From assembly GCF_001280425.1 (NCBI RefSeq), contig NZ_LIUF01000001.1, forward strand, positions 958,501-1,022,500: a DNA stretch of 64,000 nucleotides. Reading direction: 5' to 3'. Positions within the stretch are counted from its first letter, which is position 1; the number at the start of each line of letters is the position of its first letter. This DNA comes from Haloarcula rubripromontorii. GTDB taxonomy: Archaea > Halobacteriota > Halobacteria > Halobacteriales > Haloarculaceae. The translations under genes were made by a program, and so were the position numbers. Of this stretch, positions 25,694 through 33,940 are shown piece after piece. Below the pieces are notes generated by a model. That model was given only the letters and a program-made list of their open reading frames with translations. It did not search any database and was not told the DNA's origin.

Positions 25694-28510
25694 TTATTGG
25701 AGTCGGTCCTGCAAGTCCGCGAGCGCGTTCATCGCCTCTATCGGCGTCATCGTCGCGACATCCAGCGACGCTAACTGCTGTGCCACTGACTCTGGTAACT
25801 CACCCTCGGCGGCTCCGTTCGCTCGAAGCATCTCTTGTCTGTAATCGTCTGCTGGACCCTCATCGGCCGACGCCGCCGCTGTTCCGTTCTCCGTCGCTCC
25901 AGTCGTCGCCGTGGGGGCGGCATCCGTATCGGAGTCACCCGTTGTCTTGGCCTCTGTCCCACTCGACCCTTCGACACCCGCATCGGCCGCTTCGGCCTCC
26001 GCCAGAAGGCCCCGTGACCGCTCGACGACAGATTCAGGCACGCCGGCCATGCTCGCCACCTCGACGCCGTAGGAGGCCGCCGCGGGGCCGGGCGCGAGTT
26101 CGTGGTCGAAGCGGACGTCGCCGTCCTCGCGGCTGGTCTCGAAGTGGCGGTTGGTCGCGCCGGGCAGGTCGGCGGCGACGGCCGTCAGGTCGTGGTGGTG
26201 GGTCGCAAACAGCGTGTGCGAACCGACCTCGTCGTGGAGATACTCGGTGACGGCGCGGGCGATAGCCAGTCCGTCGGCCGTCGACGTGCCGCGGCCGACC
26301 TCGTCCAGCAGGACCAGCGAGTCGGCGGTCGCCGCGTCGAGAATCGTCGCCAGCTCGGTCATCTCGATCATGAACGTCGAGCGGCCGCCGGCGATGTCGT
26401 CGCTGGCACCGACGCGAGTGAACACCCGGTCGAGAATCGGCAGGTCGGCAGCCTTCGCGGGGACGAAACTGCCGGCCTGTGCGAGCAGGCAAATCAGCGC
26501 GACCTGACGCATGTACGTCGACTTCCCGCTCATGTTCGGGCCTGTGACGACGGCGAGGAATGGGTCCTGTGCGGGCACTTCCGCGTCGCTGCCGTCCCCG
26601 CTCGTTGTCACTGGTCCGCTTCCGAGATGCGTGTCGTTGGGGACGAAGGCGTCCTCGGTGCGCTCGACGACGGGGTGGCGGCCGGCGGTGATGTCGATGC
26701 CGTCGCCGCCGACGGCCGGCCGACAGTAGTCGTACTGCGCCGCGACCTCGGCGAAGGAGACCAGTACATCGAGCCGGGCGAGACGGTCGGCAAGTGCCTG
26801 CACGCGCTCGGCCTCGCCTGCCACCTCGTCCCGGACCGCACAGAACAGGTCGTACTCCAGGTCGTCGGCCGCGTTCTCGGCGCGCAGAATCTCCTCTTCG
26901 CGCTCCTTGAGTTCTGGCGTGTAGTAGCGCTCGCTGTTTTTCAGCGTCTGGCGGCGCTGGTAGTCCTCGGGAACGGAATCGAGATTCGCGTTCGTCACCT
27001 CGATGTAGTAGCCGTGGACGGAGTTGTGGCCGACCTTCAGCGAGTCGATGCCGGTGCGCTCGCGTTCGCTCGCTTCTAGTTCGTCTATCCACTCCTTGCC
27101 GGACTGTTCGGTCGAGCGCAGTCGGTCCAGTTCCTCGTCGTAGCCCTCGCGGATGACGCCGCCTTCGGTCACCTGCTGTGGCGGGTCCGGGCGAATTGCC
27201 GCCTCGATTTCCTCGCGGGTCTCGGTCAGCGGGTCAAGCGTCGCATGCAGGTCCGCGAGCAGGCGAGCATCAGCGTCGGCAAGGTGGTCTCGGATGTCCG
27301 GTACGACCGATAGCGTGGCGGCCAGCGACCGGAGGTCACGGGCGTTCGCCCGACCCCGAGAGACGCGTGAAATGAGCCGCTCGAGGTCGTAGACCTCCGC
27401 GAGGAGGTCAGACAGCGCTTCTCTGGTGGCGGGGTCGCGCTGAAGTTCTGCGACCGCGCCGTGGCGGGCTTCGATGCGGTCGGCGTCGAGCAGCGGCCGG
27501 CGGAGCCAATCGGTCAGCTTCCGCCGGCCCAGCGCACACGCCGTCTCGTCGACCGTGTCCACGAGCGTGCGGTTCTCGTGGCCTCGTACGGAGCGCCGCT
27601 CGAACAGTTCGAGGCTCTCGACAGCCACCGCGTCAAGCAACATGTACTCTCGCGGGTCGTACCGCGTGAGGTGATTGAGGTAGTCGAGCGTGCCGGCGGG
27701 GTCCACGTCCGCGTCGACCGGTTCGCCGTCGGGACCGACCGCGCCGCTGCTGCCGCGGGTGTACTCCGCGTAGGCCAGCAGACCGCCACAGGCACGGATT
27801 TCCGCGTTACTGGCAAGCAGGCGCTCCGGTGGGCCGAAGTACTGGGCCACGCGGTCCTCGGCGCGCTCCCGGCCGAAGGCGTCGGCGTCGTAGCGGGTCA
27901 CCAGACAGGCCGGGCCGAAGACGGCGTCCCGGTCCACGTCGACGTCCGGCCCGACGATTGCCTCGGCGGGGCCGAACCGGCTGAGTTCGTCGGCGACGGC
28001 GGCCGCCGAACCGACGCTCGTGGCGTAGCAGTCGCCGGTCGAGATATCCAGCAGGGCCAGCCCGTACCGCTCGCCTTCGGTCAGAGCGGCGACGTAGTTG
28101 TTGTCCGCCCCGCCGAGTAGCTCGCTCTCGGTCAGCGTCCCCGGCGTGACGATTCGCGTGACCGCCCGTTCGACGACGCCGCTGACCTCGTCGGGGTCCT
28201 CGACCTGATCGGCGACGGCGACCCGGTAGCCCGCGTCCAGCAGCGTCTCGACGTAGGACTCGGCGTTGTCGATGGGGATGCCGGCCATCGGGTACTCGCC
28301 GGTCGAGTCCTCGCGCTGGGTCAGCGTAATCTCACACAGCCGGGCGACCCGTTTCGCGGCCGCACAGAAGGCCTCGTAGAAGTCCCCGACCTGAAAGAGG
28401 ACCAGGGCGTCGTCGTACTGCCGGCACAGCTCGTAGTACTGTGCCATCATCGGCGTCAGGTCCTCCTCCAGCTCGGCCATCTGCTCGGGCGGGCCAAGCG
28501 CAGCGTCCAT
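25694..28510 (-). CDS. mutS: DNA mismatch repair protein MutS
   Basis: 938 residues from ATG 28508-28510. The mismatch-binding motif is [10 protein letters not shown] (F44, E46), which includes the Phe-x-Glu wedge. Walker [14 protein letters not shown] is near residue 655 and Walker [14 protein letters not shown] near 735; all MutS1 domains are present. A low-complexity, Thr/Ala/acid-rich linker (about 835-885, [19 protein letters not shown]) precedes a conserved C-terminal dimerisation helix ([22 protein letters not shown]). Upstream ATGs 28537 and 28591 extend the frame but the family N-terminus starts at MDAALGPP. No mutL is in the window. Confidence 0.93.
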   Translation of the reverse strand: MDAALGPPEQMAELEEDLTPMMAQYYELCRQYDDALVLFQVGDFYEAFCAAAKRVARLCEITLTQREDSTGEYPMAGIPIDNAESYVETLLDAGYRVAVADQVEDPDEVSGVVERAVTRIVTPGTLTESELLGGADNNYVAALTEGERYGLALLDISTGDCYATSVGSAAAVADELSRFGPAEAIVGPDVDVDRDAVFGPACLVTRYDADAFGRERAEDRVAQYFGPPERLLASNAEIRACGGLLAYAEYTRGSSGAVGPDGEPVDADVDPAGTLDYLNHLTRYDPREYMLLDAVAVESLELFERRSVRGHENRTLVDTVDETACALGRRKLTDWLRRPLLDADRIEARHGAVAELQRDPATREALSDLLAEVYDLERLISRVSRGRANARDLRSLAATLSVVPDIRDHLADADARLLADLHATLDPLTETREEIEAAIRPDPPQQVTEGGVIREGYDEELDRLRSTEQSGKEWIDELEASERERTGIDSLKVGHNSVHGYYIEVTNANLDSVPEDYQRRQTLKNSERYYTPELKEREEEILRAENAADDLEYDLFCAVRDEVAGEAERVQALADRLARLDVLVSFAEVAAQYDYCRPAVGGDGIDITAGRHPVVERTEDAFVPNDTHLGSGPVTTSGDGSDAEVPAQDPFLAVVTGPNMSGKSTYMRQVALICLLAQAGSFVPAKAADLPILDRVFTRVGASDDIAGGRSTFMIEMTELATILDAATADSLVLLDEVGRGTSTADGLAIARAVTEYLHDEVGSHTLFATHHHDLTAVAADLPGATNRHFETSREDGDVRFDHELAPGPAAASYGVEVASMAGVPESVVERSRGLLAEAEAADAGVEGSSGTEAKTTGDSDTDAAPTATTGATENGTAAASADEGPADDYRQEMLRANGAAEGELPESVAQQLASLDVATMTPIEAMNALADLQDRLQ

Positions 28511-28589
28511 ACCCGTTGGCAACAGCCGACCCCCCATAGGCGCTCCGCTCTCCGCCGTACCGTGACCGCCCGGCACCGCCGACCCGGCC

Positions 28590-28624
28590 ACTGATTTTTA
28601 TACCGGCCGGGAGACGTTGCTCGT
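28590..28624. promoter_or_regulatory. Shared TATA region between mutS and the DUF7383-like gene
   Basis: GATTTTTATACC at 28593-28604 lies about 27 bases before ATG 28625 on the plus strand. Its complement GGTATAAAAATC is also a usable TATA box for leftward transcription, although mutS would then have a leader of about 60 bases. Confidence 0.5.
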
Positions 28625-29014
28625 ATGTCACGTCGCGCCAACTACGCGCTCTGTCAGTTCCAGCAACACCTCGGTCCGTCTGCGGACTCGCTCGACGTTC
28701 CCTGGGCTGAATACACCGGTGATGCGACCGATCCGGTTTCCTTCGACATCCCTACCCCGTCACCGGCGGACCCGTACGTGCAGATGCAGGTCTACGACGT
28801 CGAGGATTTCGACCACGAAATCGTGGTCAACGGCGAGGCGCTATCGGGGTTCGACATCGCGCCGGGCGATGGGTGGCAGCTCTGGATGGACACGATTGCG
28901 CCCGAGCGACTGCACCGCGGCGAGAACACGATTCAGTTCCGGCGGGACACTGACTCGAAGGACGCATTCGTCGTTGGGTCGGTCACGGTCCACTGGACGG
29001 AACCCGTCGACTGA
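28625..29014 (+). CDS. Conserved haloarchaeal protein (DUF7383-like)
   Basis: A 129-residue soluble beta-rich protein beginning MSRRANYALCQFQQHLG, with repeated VxVNG/GENTIQFRR strands such as HEIVVNGEALSGF and RLHRGENTIQFRRD that look like a galactose-binding or jelly-roll fold. The TATA box 27 bases upstream predicts leaderless expression. The DUF number is from recall. Function unknown. Confidence 0.65.
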   Translation: MSRRANYALCQFQQHLGPSADSLDVPWAEYTGDATDPVSFDIPTPSPADPYVQMQVYDVEDFDHEIVVNGEALSGFDIAPGDGWQLWMDTIAPERLHRGENTIQFRRDTDSKDAFVVGSVTVHWTEPVD

Positions 29015-29146
29015 ATATATAAACAGCCCGCCACCGTTCTGATGGGGCGTGCCAACAGCTACCACTGTTGGCGGACAGTGCCACCTCTGTCGGGTGATTT
29101 CACCTGTTCCAGTCGTGTTGGCGGGCAGCCGGCGAGCATTCCATAA
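29015..29146 (+). ncRNA. Candidate structured transcript or small ORF upstream of the thermosome gene
   Basis: A TATA box ATATATAAA (29015-29023) is followed by a perfect 8-bp stem, GCCAACAG/CTGTTGGC (29051-29058 with 29065-29072). Two further short hairpins follow: GACAG/CTGTC at 29074-29090 and GGTG/CACC at 29094-29105. A 34-codon ORF (29042-29146) with no recognisable similarity spans them. It could be a small RNA, a terminator region or a short leader. Low confidence. Confidence 0.3.
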
Positions 29147-29149
29147 CCC

Positions 29150-29188
29150 CTGCTTTTATATAGAACCACATGCAATCTTCGCTTGATT
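29150..29188 (+). promoter_or_regulatory. Promoter of the thermosome subunit gene
   Basis: CTTTTATATAG at 29151-29161 is the strongest TATA box in the neighbourhood, about 30 bases before ATG 29189. It is preceded by a CATAACCCC segment that could be the BRE and heat-response region typical of haloarchaeal cct genes. Confidence 0.65.
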
Positions 29189-30868
29189 ATGAGCCAACGC
29201 CAGATGCAGGGCCAGCCGATGATCATCCTGGGAGAGGACTCCCAGCGGATGAAGGACAAGTCTGCACAGGAACATAACATCTCGGCCGCTCGCGCGGTCG
29301 CCGAGTCAGTACGCTCGACGCTCGGCCCGAAGGGGATGGACAAGATGCTCGTCTCCTCGATGGGTGACGTGACCGTCACGAACGACGGTGTCACCATCCT
29401 CTCGGAGATGGACATCGACAACCCGACAGCCTCGATGATCGTCGAGGTTGCCGAGACACAGGAAGACGAGGCCGGTGACGGCACCACCTCCGCCGTCGCC
29501 ATCGCAGGCGAACTCCTCAAGAACGCCGAGGACCTCCTCGAACAGGACATCCACCCGACGGCGATCATCAAGGGCTTCAACATGGCCGCCACGCAGGCCA
29601 AGGACGAACTCGCGGACATTGCCACGGACGTCGACCCCGACGACGAGGAACTCCTGAAGAAGGTCGCCGAAACCTCGATGACGGGCAAGGGCGCGGAGCT
29701 CAACAAGGAACTGCTCGCCCAGCTTATCGTCGACGCGGTCAACGCCGTGACCGTCGAGGCCGATGACGGTTCCGTCGTCGCCGACCTCGAATACCTCAAC
29801 ATCGAGACCCAGACCGGCAGCTCCGCCGGCAACTCCGAGCTCCTCGAAGGCGCAGTCATCGACAAGGACCCGGTCCACGAGGAGATGCCGACCGAAGTCG
29901 ACGACGCCGACGTCCTGCTCGTCGACACGGCCATCGAACTCGACGAGACCGAAGTTGACGCCCAGCTCTCCGTCGACGACCCGAGCCAGCTCCAGAACTT
30001 CCTCGACAAGGAAGAGGAGCAGCTCAAGCAGATGGTCGACCAGATCGCAGACACCGGTGCCGACGTCGTCTTCTGTCAGAAGGGCATCGACGACATGGCC
30101 CAGCACTACCTCGCCGAGAAGGGTATTCTGGCCGTCCGCCGCGCCAAGAAGTCCGACATCGAGTTCCTCAAGGAAGTCCTCGGCGCTCGCATCGTCTCGG
30201 ACCTCGACTCCGCGACCGCGGAAGATCTGGGTCACGGCTCCGTCACCCGAGACGACGCCGAAGGCCTGTTCTACGTCGAGGGCAGCGGCGACGAGGCCCA
30301 CGGCGTCACCCTGCTGCTCCGTGGCTCGACCGACCACGTCGTCGACGAACTCGAACGTGGCGTCACGGACGCACTCGACGTCGTCGCGTCCACCGTTGCC
30401 AACGGCAGCGTTCTCGGTGGCGGCGGCGCGCCCGAAGTCGAAGTCGCTCGCCGGCTCCGCGATTACGCTGACGGCATCGAAGGCCGCGAGCAGCTCGCTA
30501 TCGAGTCCTTCGCCGACGCGCTGGAGATCATCCCGCGCACCCTCGCTGAGAACGCGGGTCTCGACAGCATCGACACGCTGGTCGACCTGCGTGCCGCTCA
30601 CGAGGACGGCGACGTCAGCGCCGGCCTGAACGTCTTCTCCGGTGACGTCGAGAACACGCTCGATACCGGCGTCGTCGAGCCAGCCCACGCCAAGCGACAG
30701 GCGATTTCCTCGGCTGCAGAGGCCGCGAACCTGGTCCTCAAGATCGACGACATCATCGCTGCTGGCGAGCTTTCGACCTCTGGCGGCGACGAAGACGGCC
30801 CCGGCGGCCCCGGTGGCGCCCCTGGCGGTATGGGCGGCATGGGCGGCGGTATGGGCGGCATGATGTAA
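29189..30868 (+). CDS. thsA: Thermosome (group II chaperonin) subunit
   Basis: 559 residues forming one subunit of the cytosolic double-ring group II chaperonin that folds proteins with ATP. Motifs: STLGPKGMDKML and TVTNDGVTILSEM in the equatorial domain, ATP-binding GDGTTSAVAIAG, and VLGGGGAPEVEVARRL in the C-terminal equatorial part. The C-terminus is a Gly/Met-rich tail (GGMGGMGGGMGGMM) as in halophilic CCT1. ATG 29189 is preferred to ATG 29183. A hairpin terminator follows 2 bases after the stop. Haloarchaea usually encode two or three such subunits. Confidence 0.95.
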   Translation: MSQRQMQGQPMIILGEDSQRMKDKSAQEHNISAARAVAESVRSTLGPKGMDKMLVSSMGDVTVTNDGVTILSEMDIDNPTASMIVEVAETQEDEAGDGTTSAVAIAGELLKNAEDLLEQDIHPTAIIKGFNMAATQAKDELADIATDVDPDDEELLKKVAETSMTGKGAELNKELLAQLIVDAVNAVTVEADDGSVVADLEYLNIETQTGSSAGNSELLEGAVIDKDPVHEEMPTEVDDADVLLVDTAIELDETEVDAQLSVDDPSQLQNFLDKEEEQLKQMVDQIADTGADVVFCQKGIDDMAQHYLAEKGILAVRRAKKSDIEFLKEVLGARIVSDLDSATAEDLGHGSVTRDDAEGLFYVEGSGDEAHGVTLLLRGSTDHVVDELERGVTDALDVVASTVANGSVLGGGGAPEVEVARRLRDYADGIEGREQLAIESFADALEIIPRTLAENAGLDSIDTLVDLRAAHEDGDVSAGLNVFSGDVENTLDTGVVEPAHAKRQAISSAAEAANLVLKIDDIIAAGELSTSGGDEDGPGGPGGAPGGMGGMGGGMGGMM

Positions 30869-30870
30869 GC

Positions 30871-30948
30871 GAGGTTCCGAAGGAACCTCAGATTGCGAGC
30901 GGGAGCGTAGCGACACGCGAACACCGCAGCTGAGCAGAAGCGGCTTTT
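30871..30948 (+). terminator. Hairpin and T-rich terminator after the thermosome gene
   Basis: A perfect inverted repeat, GAGGTTCC (30871-30878) and GGAACCTC (30882-30889) with a 3-base loop, begins 2 bases after the stop codon. A T-rich GGCTTTTCT follows at about 30940-30948. The rest of the gene-free stretch to 31215 (347 bp in all from 30869) contains another small inverted repeat, ACAGC/GCTGT near 30965, and no convincing gene. Confidence 0.55.
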
Positions 30949-31215
30949 CTGAACGAACGCCGACACAGCCTCGCTGTGCGGACGTCGCTTTCTAACCGCC
31001 TGTAGACGACAGTGTACCGATTGTACTTCACCCTCGCACGGTGGTGACGCCGCTGTGAGACCGCTGATATCGAGATGTGAAACTGGAGGAACAGTTAGGT
31101 GGCTCTCTGCGAAGTATCGACTGTCCCGGTCCGTTTGGTGGGACGGACTGGTGACAGCGGGTGGGGGCCCTCTCCGTTTTGACGCTACCGTGACGGCATC
31201 CAGCCGTCCCGCGCA

Positions 31216-32079
31216 TCAGTCGGGTCGTGTTGTTCGGTTTCCATGGTGTCGGTCTTCGAACACCACGTCCGTCGTCCCGAGGTCGCTGTAGCGGAGAATC
31301 TCTGTCACTCTGCGGGTATCCGTTCCGCTGACGGCCGTGTACTGGAGCGCGTAGCTCCGAACGATGCCGTTTGGCGTCACGGTCGCCGAGAGGGAGACAT
31401 TGCTTACACGGTCGACGGGGCGGGTGGCAACTGCGCTGCTGTCGGCCGACCCGGTTCCCTTGATGCGGTACAACGAAACGCCGTACAGCTGCTTGATGAC
31501 TTCGTCGCCAGGGCGGATAGATGTGATGTTGGTGGCGGAAAACAACGCTCTGAGACGCGCATTGAATGTGGGTTCAAAGAACAGTGCGGCCCGCGGTGAG
31601 CGCGGCGGGCCACCGATACCACGGCTGTCCGCGACCACCTCTGTCGATGTCGACCCGTTGACGGTTGTCCGCCTGAGCGCACGGCCGTCCCGCCAGGTGC
31701 TGTGGACCGCACGCGGTGTCACACTCTGTCCAGATATCGTTCGAGTGGCGGTATACGACTCGTAGCCTGCGCTGATACTGGCACGGGTCCGGACGCGCTT
31801 TTGCAAGCCGCTGCCGTTCATGACGGTTCTGGTGTGGTGGACTCGATAGGAGGTGTTCGAGAGTGCGCTGACGTGGGCGCGGCCGAGCGCGGTAGCGTCG
31901 ACGACGCGGTCGCCGACGACGCCCGGGGCACGCTGAACCGGACTCGTCGGTGCGTCTGCAGTCGGGACTGGGGCTGGCGTCACCGTCTCCCTGTGGGCCG
32001 TGTCGTCCCCGAACAGACCGGTACACCCGGCGCTCAGCAGGCAGAGACAGACCGCGGCAATCGCCACCCCGCGACGCAT
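31216..32079 (-). CDS. Secreted lipoprotein (DUF7537-like)
   Basis: A 287-residue exported protein. The signal peptide MRRGVAIAAVCLCLLSAGC ends in a lipobox (LSAGC, C19) for lipid attachment on the outside of the cytoplasmic membrane. The mature part starts with a Thr/Pro-rich linker (TVTPAPVPTADAPTSP). The rest is a beta-rich domain with SYRVHHTRTV and TVTPNGIVRSYALQY strands, similar to haloarchaeal DUF7537 lipoproteins. A GGTTATATT box lies about 25-30 bases upstream on the minus strand. Function unknown. Confidence 0.8.
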   Translation of the reverse strand: MRRGVAIAAVCLCLLSAGCTGLFGDDTAHRETVTPAPVPTADAPTSPVQRAPGVVGDRVVDATALGRAHVSALSNTSYRVHHTRTVMNGSGLQKRVRTRASISAGYESYTATRTISGQSVTPRAVHSTWRDGRALRRTTVNGSTSTEVVADSRGIGGPPRSPRAALFFEPTFNARLRALFSATNITSIRPGDEVIKQLYGVSLYRIKGTGSADSSAVATRPVDRVSNVSLSATVTPNGIVRSYALQYTAVSGTDTRRVTEILRYSDLGTTDVVFEDRHHGNRTTRPD

Positions 32080-32155
32080 ACCGATGCCTGGTCGCGTGGT
32101 AATATAACCCCTGTGACGGCGGAGGTATAAGTGCTACCGAGTACCAATATTTCGT

Positions 32156-33151
32156 ATGCAGACGCTGCTTCTCGGCGCGGACGCGGTTGAGGACCACGCG
32201 ACGATGCCGGCAGTCATCGACGCGGTTGCCGCGGCCTTCGCCGCCGATGCCAGAGACAACACCATCATGCCGGCCAAGTCCTACATCGACCTGCCGCAGT
32301 ACAACGGCGATTTCAGGTCGATGCCGGCCTACGTCAACGCGGCCTCGTGGGACGCCGCCGCGGTCAAGTGGGTCAACGTCCATCTGGACAACCCCCGCGA
32401 CCACGACCTGCCGACCGTCCTCGGGACGCTCATCTACTCGGACCCCGAGACGGCGTTCCCGCTGGCCGTGATGGACGGGACTGTCCTGACGCGCCTGCGG
32501 ACCGGGGCGGCGGCCGCCGTCGCCACGGACCACCTCGCCGTCGCCGACGCGGACTCGCTCGGACTGGTCGGGGCCGGCACGCAGGCGTACACGCAACTGG
32601 CGGCCATCTCGTCGGTCCGGGACATCGAGACGGTGGTCGTCGCCGACCAGAACGCGGAGAAACAGCAGGCGTTCGTCGACGCCTTCGCCGATCGGTTCGA
32701 CGTGCGGGCGGGCACCATCAAGGAGGCCGCCGGCTGTGACGTGCTGTCGACGATTACGCCCGTCGAGTCGCCCATCGTCGAGCGGGCGTGGCTCGGCGAG
32801 CACACCCATATCAACGCCATCGGGGCCGACGCCGCCGGCAAGCAGGAACACGACGAACGCACGCTGCTCGACGCGAAACTCGTCATCGACAACTACGAGC
32901 AGTGTACCCACTCCGGCGAAATTAACGTCCCGTGGGGCGAGGGCGTCCTGACCGCCGCCGACCTCCACGGGGAACTCGGGGCCATCGTCGCGGGCACGCT
33001 CTCCGGGCGGACCGACGACGACGGCATCACGCTGTTTGACTCGACGGGGCTGGCTATTCAGGATGTCGCGGCCGCACACGTCGTCTACGAGAACGCGAGC
33101 GACGATGGCGACGGGACGGCGTTCCCGCTGGTCGACACCGACGCGACCTGA
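32156..33151 (+). CDS. ala: Alanine dehydrogenase / ornithine cyclodeaminase family enzyme
   Basis: A 331-residue member of the mu-crystallin/ornithine cyclodeaminase superfamily; archaeal relatives act as NAD-dependent alanine dehydrogenase. The NAD-binding motif is GLVGAGTQAYTQLAAI. The N-terminal substrate region has MPAKSYIDLPQ, FRSMPAYVN and AAVKWVNVH with the expected Arg and Lys ligands, and TRLRTGAAAAVATDHLA precedes the Rossmann fold. Whether it uses alanine, ornithine or another amino acid cannot be decided from sequence. A TATA-like element GGAGGTATAAGTG lies about 30 bases upstream. Confidence 0.85.
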   Translation: MQTLLLGADAVEDHATMPAVIDAVAAAFAADARDNTIMPAKSYIDLPQYNGDFRSMPAYVNAASWDAAAVKWVNVHLDNPRDHDLPTVLGTLIYSDPETAFPLAVMDGTVLTRLRTGAAAAVATDHLAVADADSLGLVGAGTQAYTQLAAISSVRDIETVVVADQNAEKQQAFVDAFADRFDVRAGTIKEAAGCDVLSTITPVESPIVERAWLGEHTHINAIGADAAGKQEHDERTLLDAKLVIDNYEQCTHSGEINVPWGEGVLTAADLHGELGAIVAGTLSGRTDDDGITLFDSTGLAIQDVAAAHVVYENASDDGDGTAFPLVDTDAT

Positions 33152-33370
33152 TTACGAGGGTGTGAGGGCGTCCGTGACCTTCGAGATGCCCCAGACGATG
33201 ACGATAAACGGCAGGAGCGGGACCAGCAAGACGAGCAGGCCGGCGAGCATGCCCCAGCCGATCATGTCCATGCCCTCGTTGGGGCGGCTCCGCGACCCCG
33301 GCGTGACCGACCGGAGCGCCGTCGGCAATCGTCCGCTGTCGTCCATCTCGTCGGCAGATGAGTCGGCCAT
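33152..33370 (-). CDS. 72-residue single-pass membrane protein (DUF7535-like)
   Basis: A small protein with a hydrophilic N-terminus (MADSSADEMDDSGRLP) and one long hydrophobic stretch at about 37-63 (IGWGMLAGLLVLLVPLLPFIVIVWG). The stop is directly adjacent to the stop of the convergent ala gene. A TATA-like CTTATACACG lies upstream on the minus strand near 33388-33397. No function recognised. Confidence 0.65.
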   Translation of the reverse strand: MADSSADEMDDSGRLPTALRSVTPGSRSRPNEGMDMIGWGMLAGLLVLLVPLLPFIVIVWGISKVTDALTPS

Positions 33371-33414
33371 ACTGTCTCTTTCAGTGAGACGTGTATAAGC
33401 CTAGGCCCCGGCGG

Positions 33415-33582
33415 CTACATCGCGCCGGCGACGCCGCTGCCGATGGCGGCCCCGCAGTTGCCACAGGCCACGAGGTAGAACCGCTTGGAGGCCTTGAAGA
33501 AGCCGGTCGTCGAGTCCATGTCGAGGAACTCCACGTCGTCCCGGTCGGTCATCTCCGCGTCGCACTCGGGGCAGTGGACCAT
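33415..33582 (-). CDS. 55-residue zinc-ribbon microprotein, second of a tandem pair
   Basis: ATG 33580-33582 to TAG 33415-33417 encodes 55 residues: MVHCPECDAEMTDRDDVEF, then a central ASKRFYLVACGNCG, ending GSGVAGAM. The four cysteines C4, C7, C40 and C43 form two CxxC knuckles, a complete zinc ribbon. It is about half identical to the upstream neighbour, with which it shares a TGATG stop/start overlap, so the pair arose by tandem duplication and is co-translated. It is shorter than most gene-calling thresholds. Function unknown. Confidence 0.75.
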   Translation of the reverse strand: MVHCPECDAEMTDRDDVEFLDMDSTTGFFKASKRFYLVACGNCGAAIGSGVAGAM

Positions 33583-33767
33583 CAGGCCGCACCCCCGTTG
33601 GACTTCGCGCCGGCGACGCCGCTACCGATAGTGACGCCACAGGCCGCGCAGTTGGCGGTGTAGGAGCGCTTGGAGGCCTTGATGAAGCCGGTCGCCGAGT
33701 CCACTTCGACGAACTCGATGTCGTCGGCCGTTTCGAGCGAGGTCTCACAGTCAGGGCAGTGTACCAT
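33582..33767 (-). CDS. 61-residue zinc-ribbon microprotein, first of a tandem pair
   Basis: ATG 33765-33767 begins MVHCPDCETSLETADDIEFVEV; two CxxC knuckles (CPDC near residue 4 and CAAC near 40) form a zinc ribbon, followed by GSGVAGAKSNGGAA. It shares the MVHCP-x-C start, the DS-T-GF-KASKR-Y core and the GSGVAGA end with the next gene. The long frame upstream of this ATG has no zinc motif. Such small CPxC proteins are abundant in haloarchaea and some affect stress or biofilm phenotypes. Confidence 0.78.
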   Translation of the reverse strand: MVHCPDCETSLETADDIEFVEVDSATGFIKASKRSYTANCAACGVTIGSGVAGAKSNGGAA

Positions 33768-33940
33768 ACGTGTTGGACACCCGCGGAGTCCGGCAAAAAT
33801 CTTGTGTGGGGAGCCGCTCTCTCGGTTCGACAGTCCGGCGATATCGCTGAACTGGCTGTTGCGGGTGGCGTCTGGCCTTCGAAACACCCGAAACAGTGAC
33901 AGTCTACCACACGCAATAGTCTGTTCACTGGGAACGCACC

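Noticed and set aside
29042..29146. 34-codon ORF upstream of the thermosome as a protein gene
   Set aside because: Start spacing is right, but the product is Ser/Pro/Arg-rich with no similarity and is crossed by three hairpins, so a non-coding role is as likely. Kept only as a low-confidence candidate.
29306..30916. 536-residue minus-strand ORF opposite the thermosome gene
   Set aside because: Shadow frame; it runs across the thermosome stop and terminator and has no domain.
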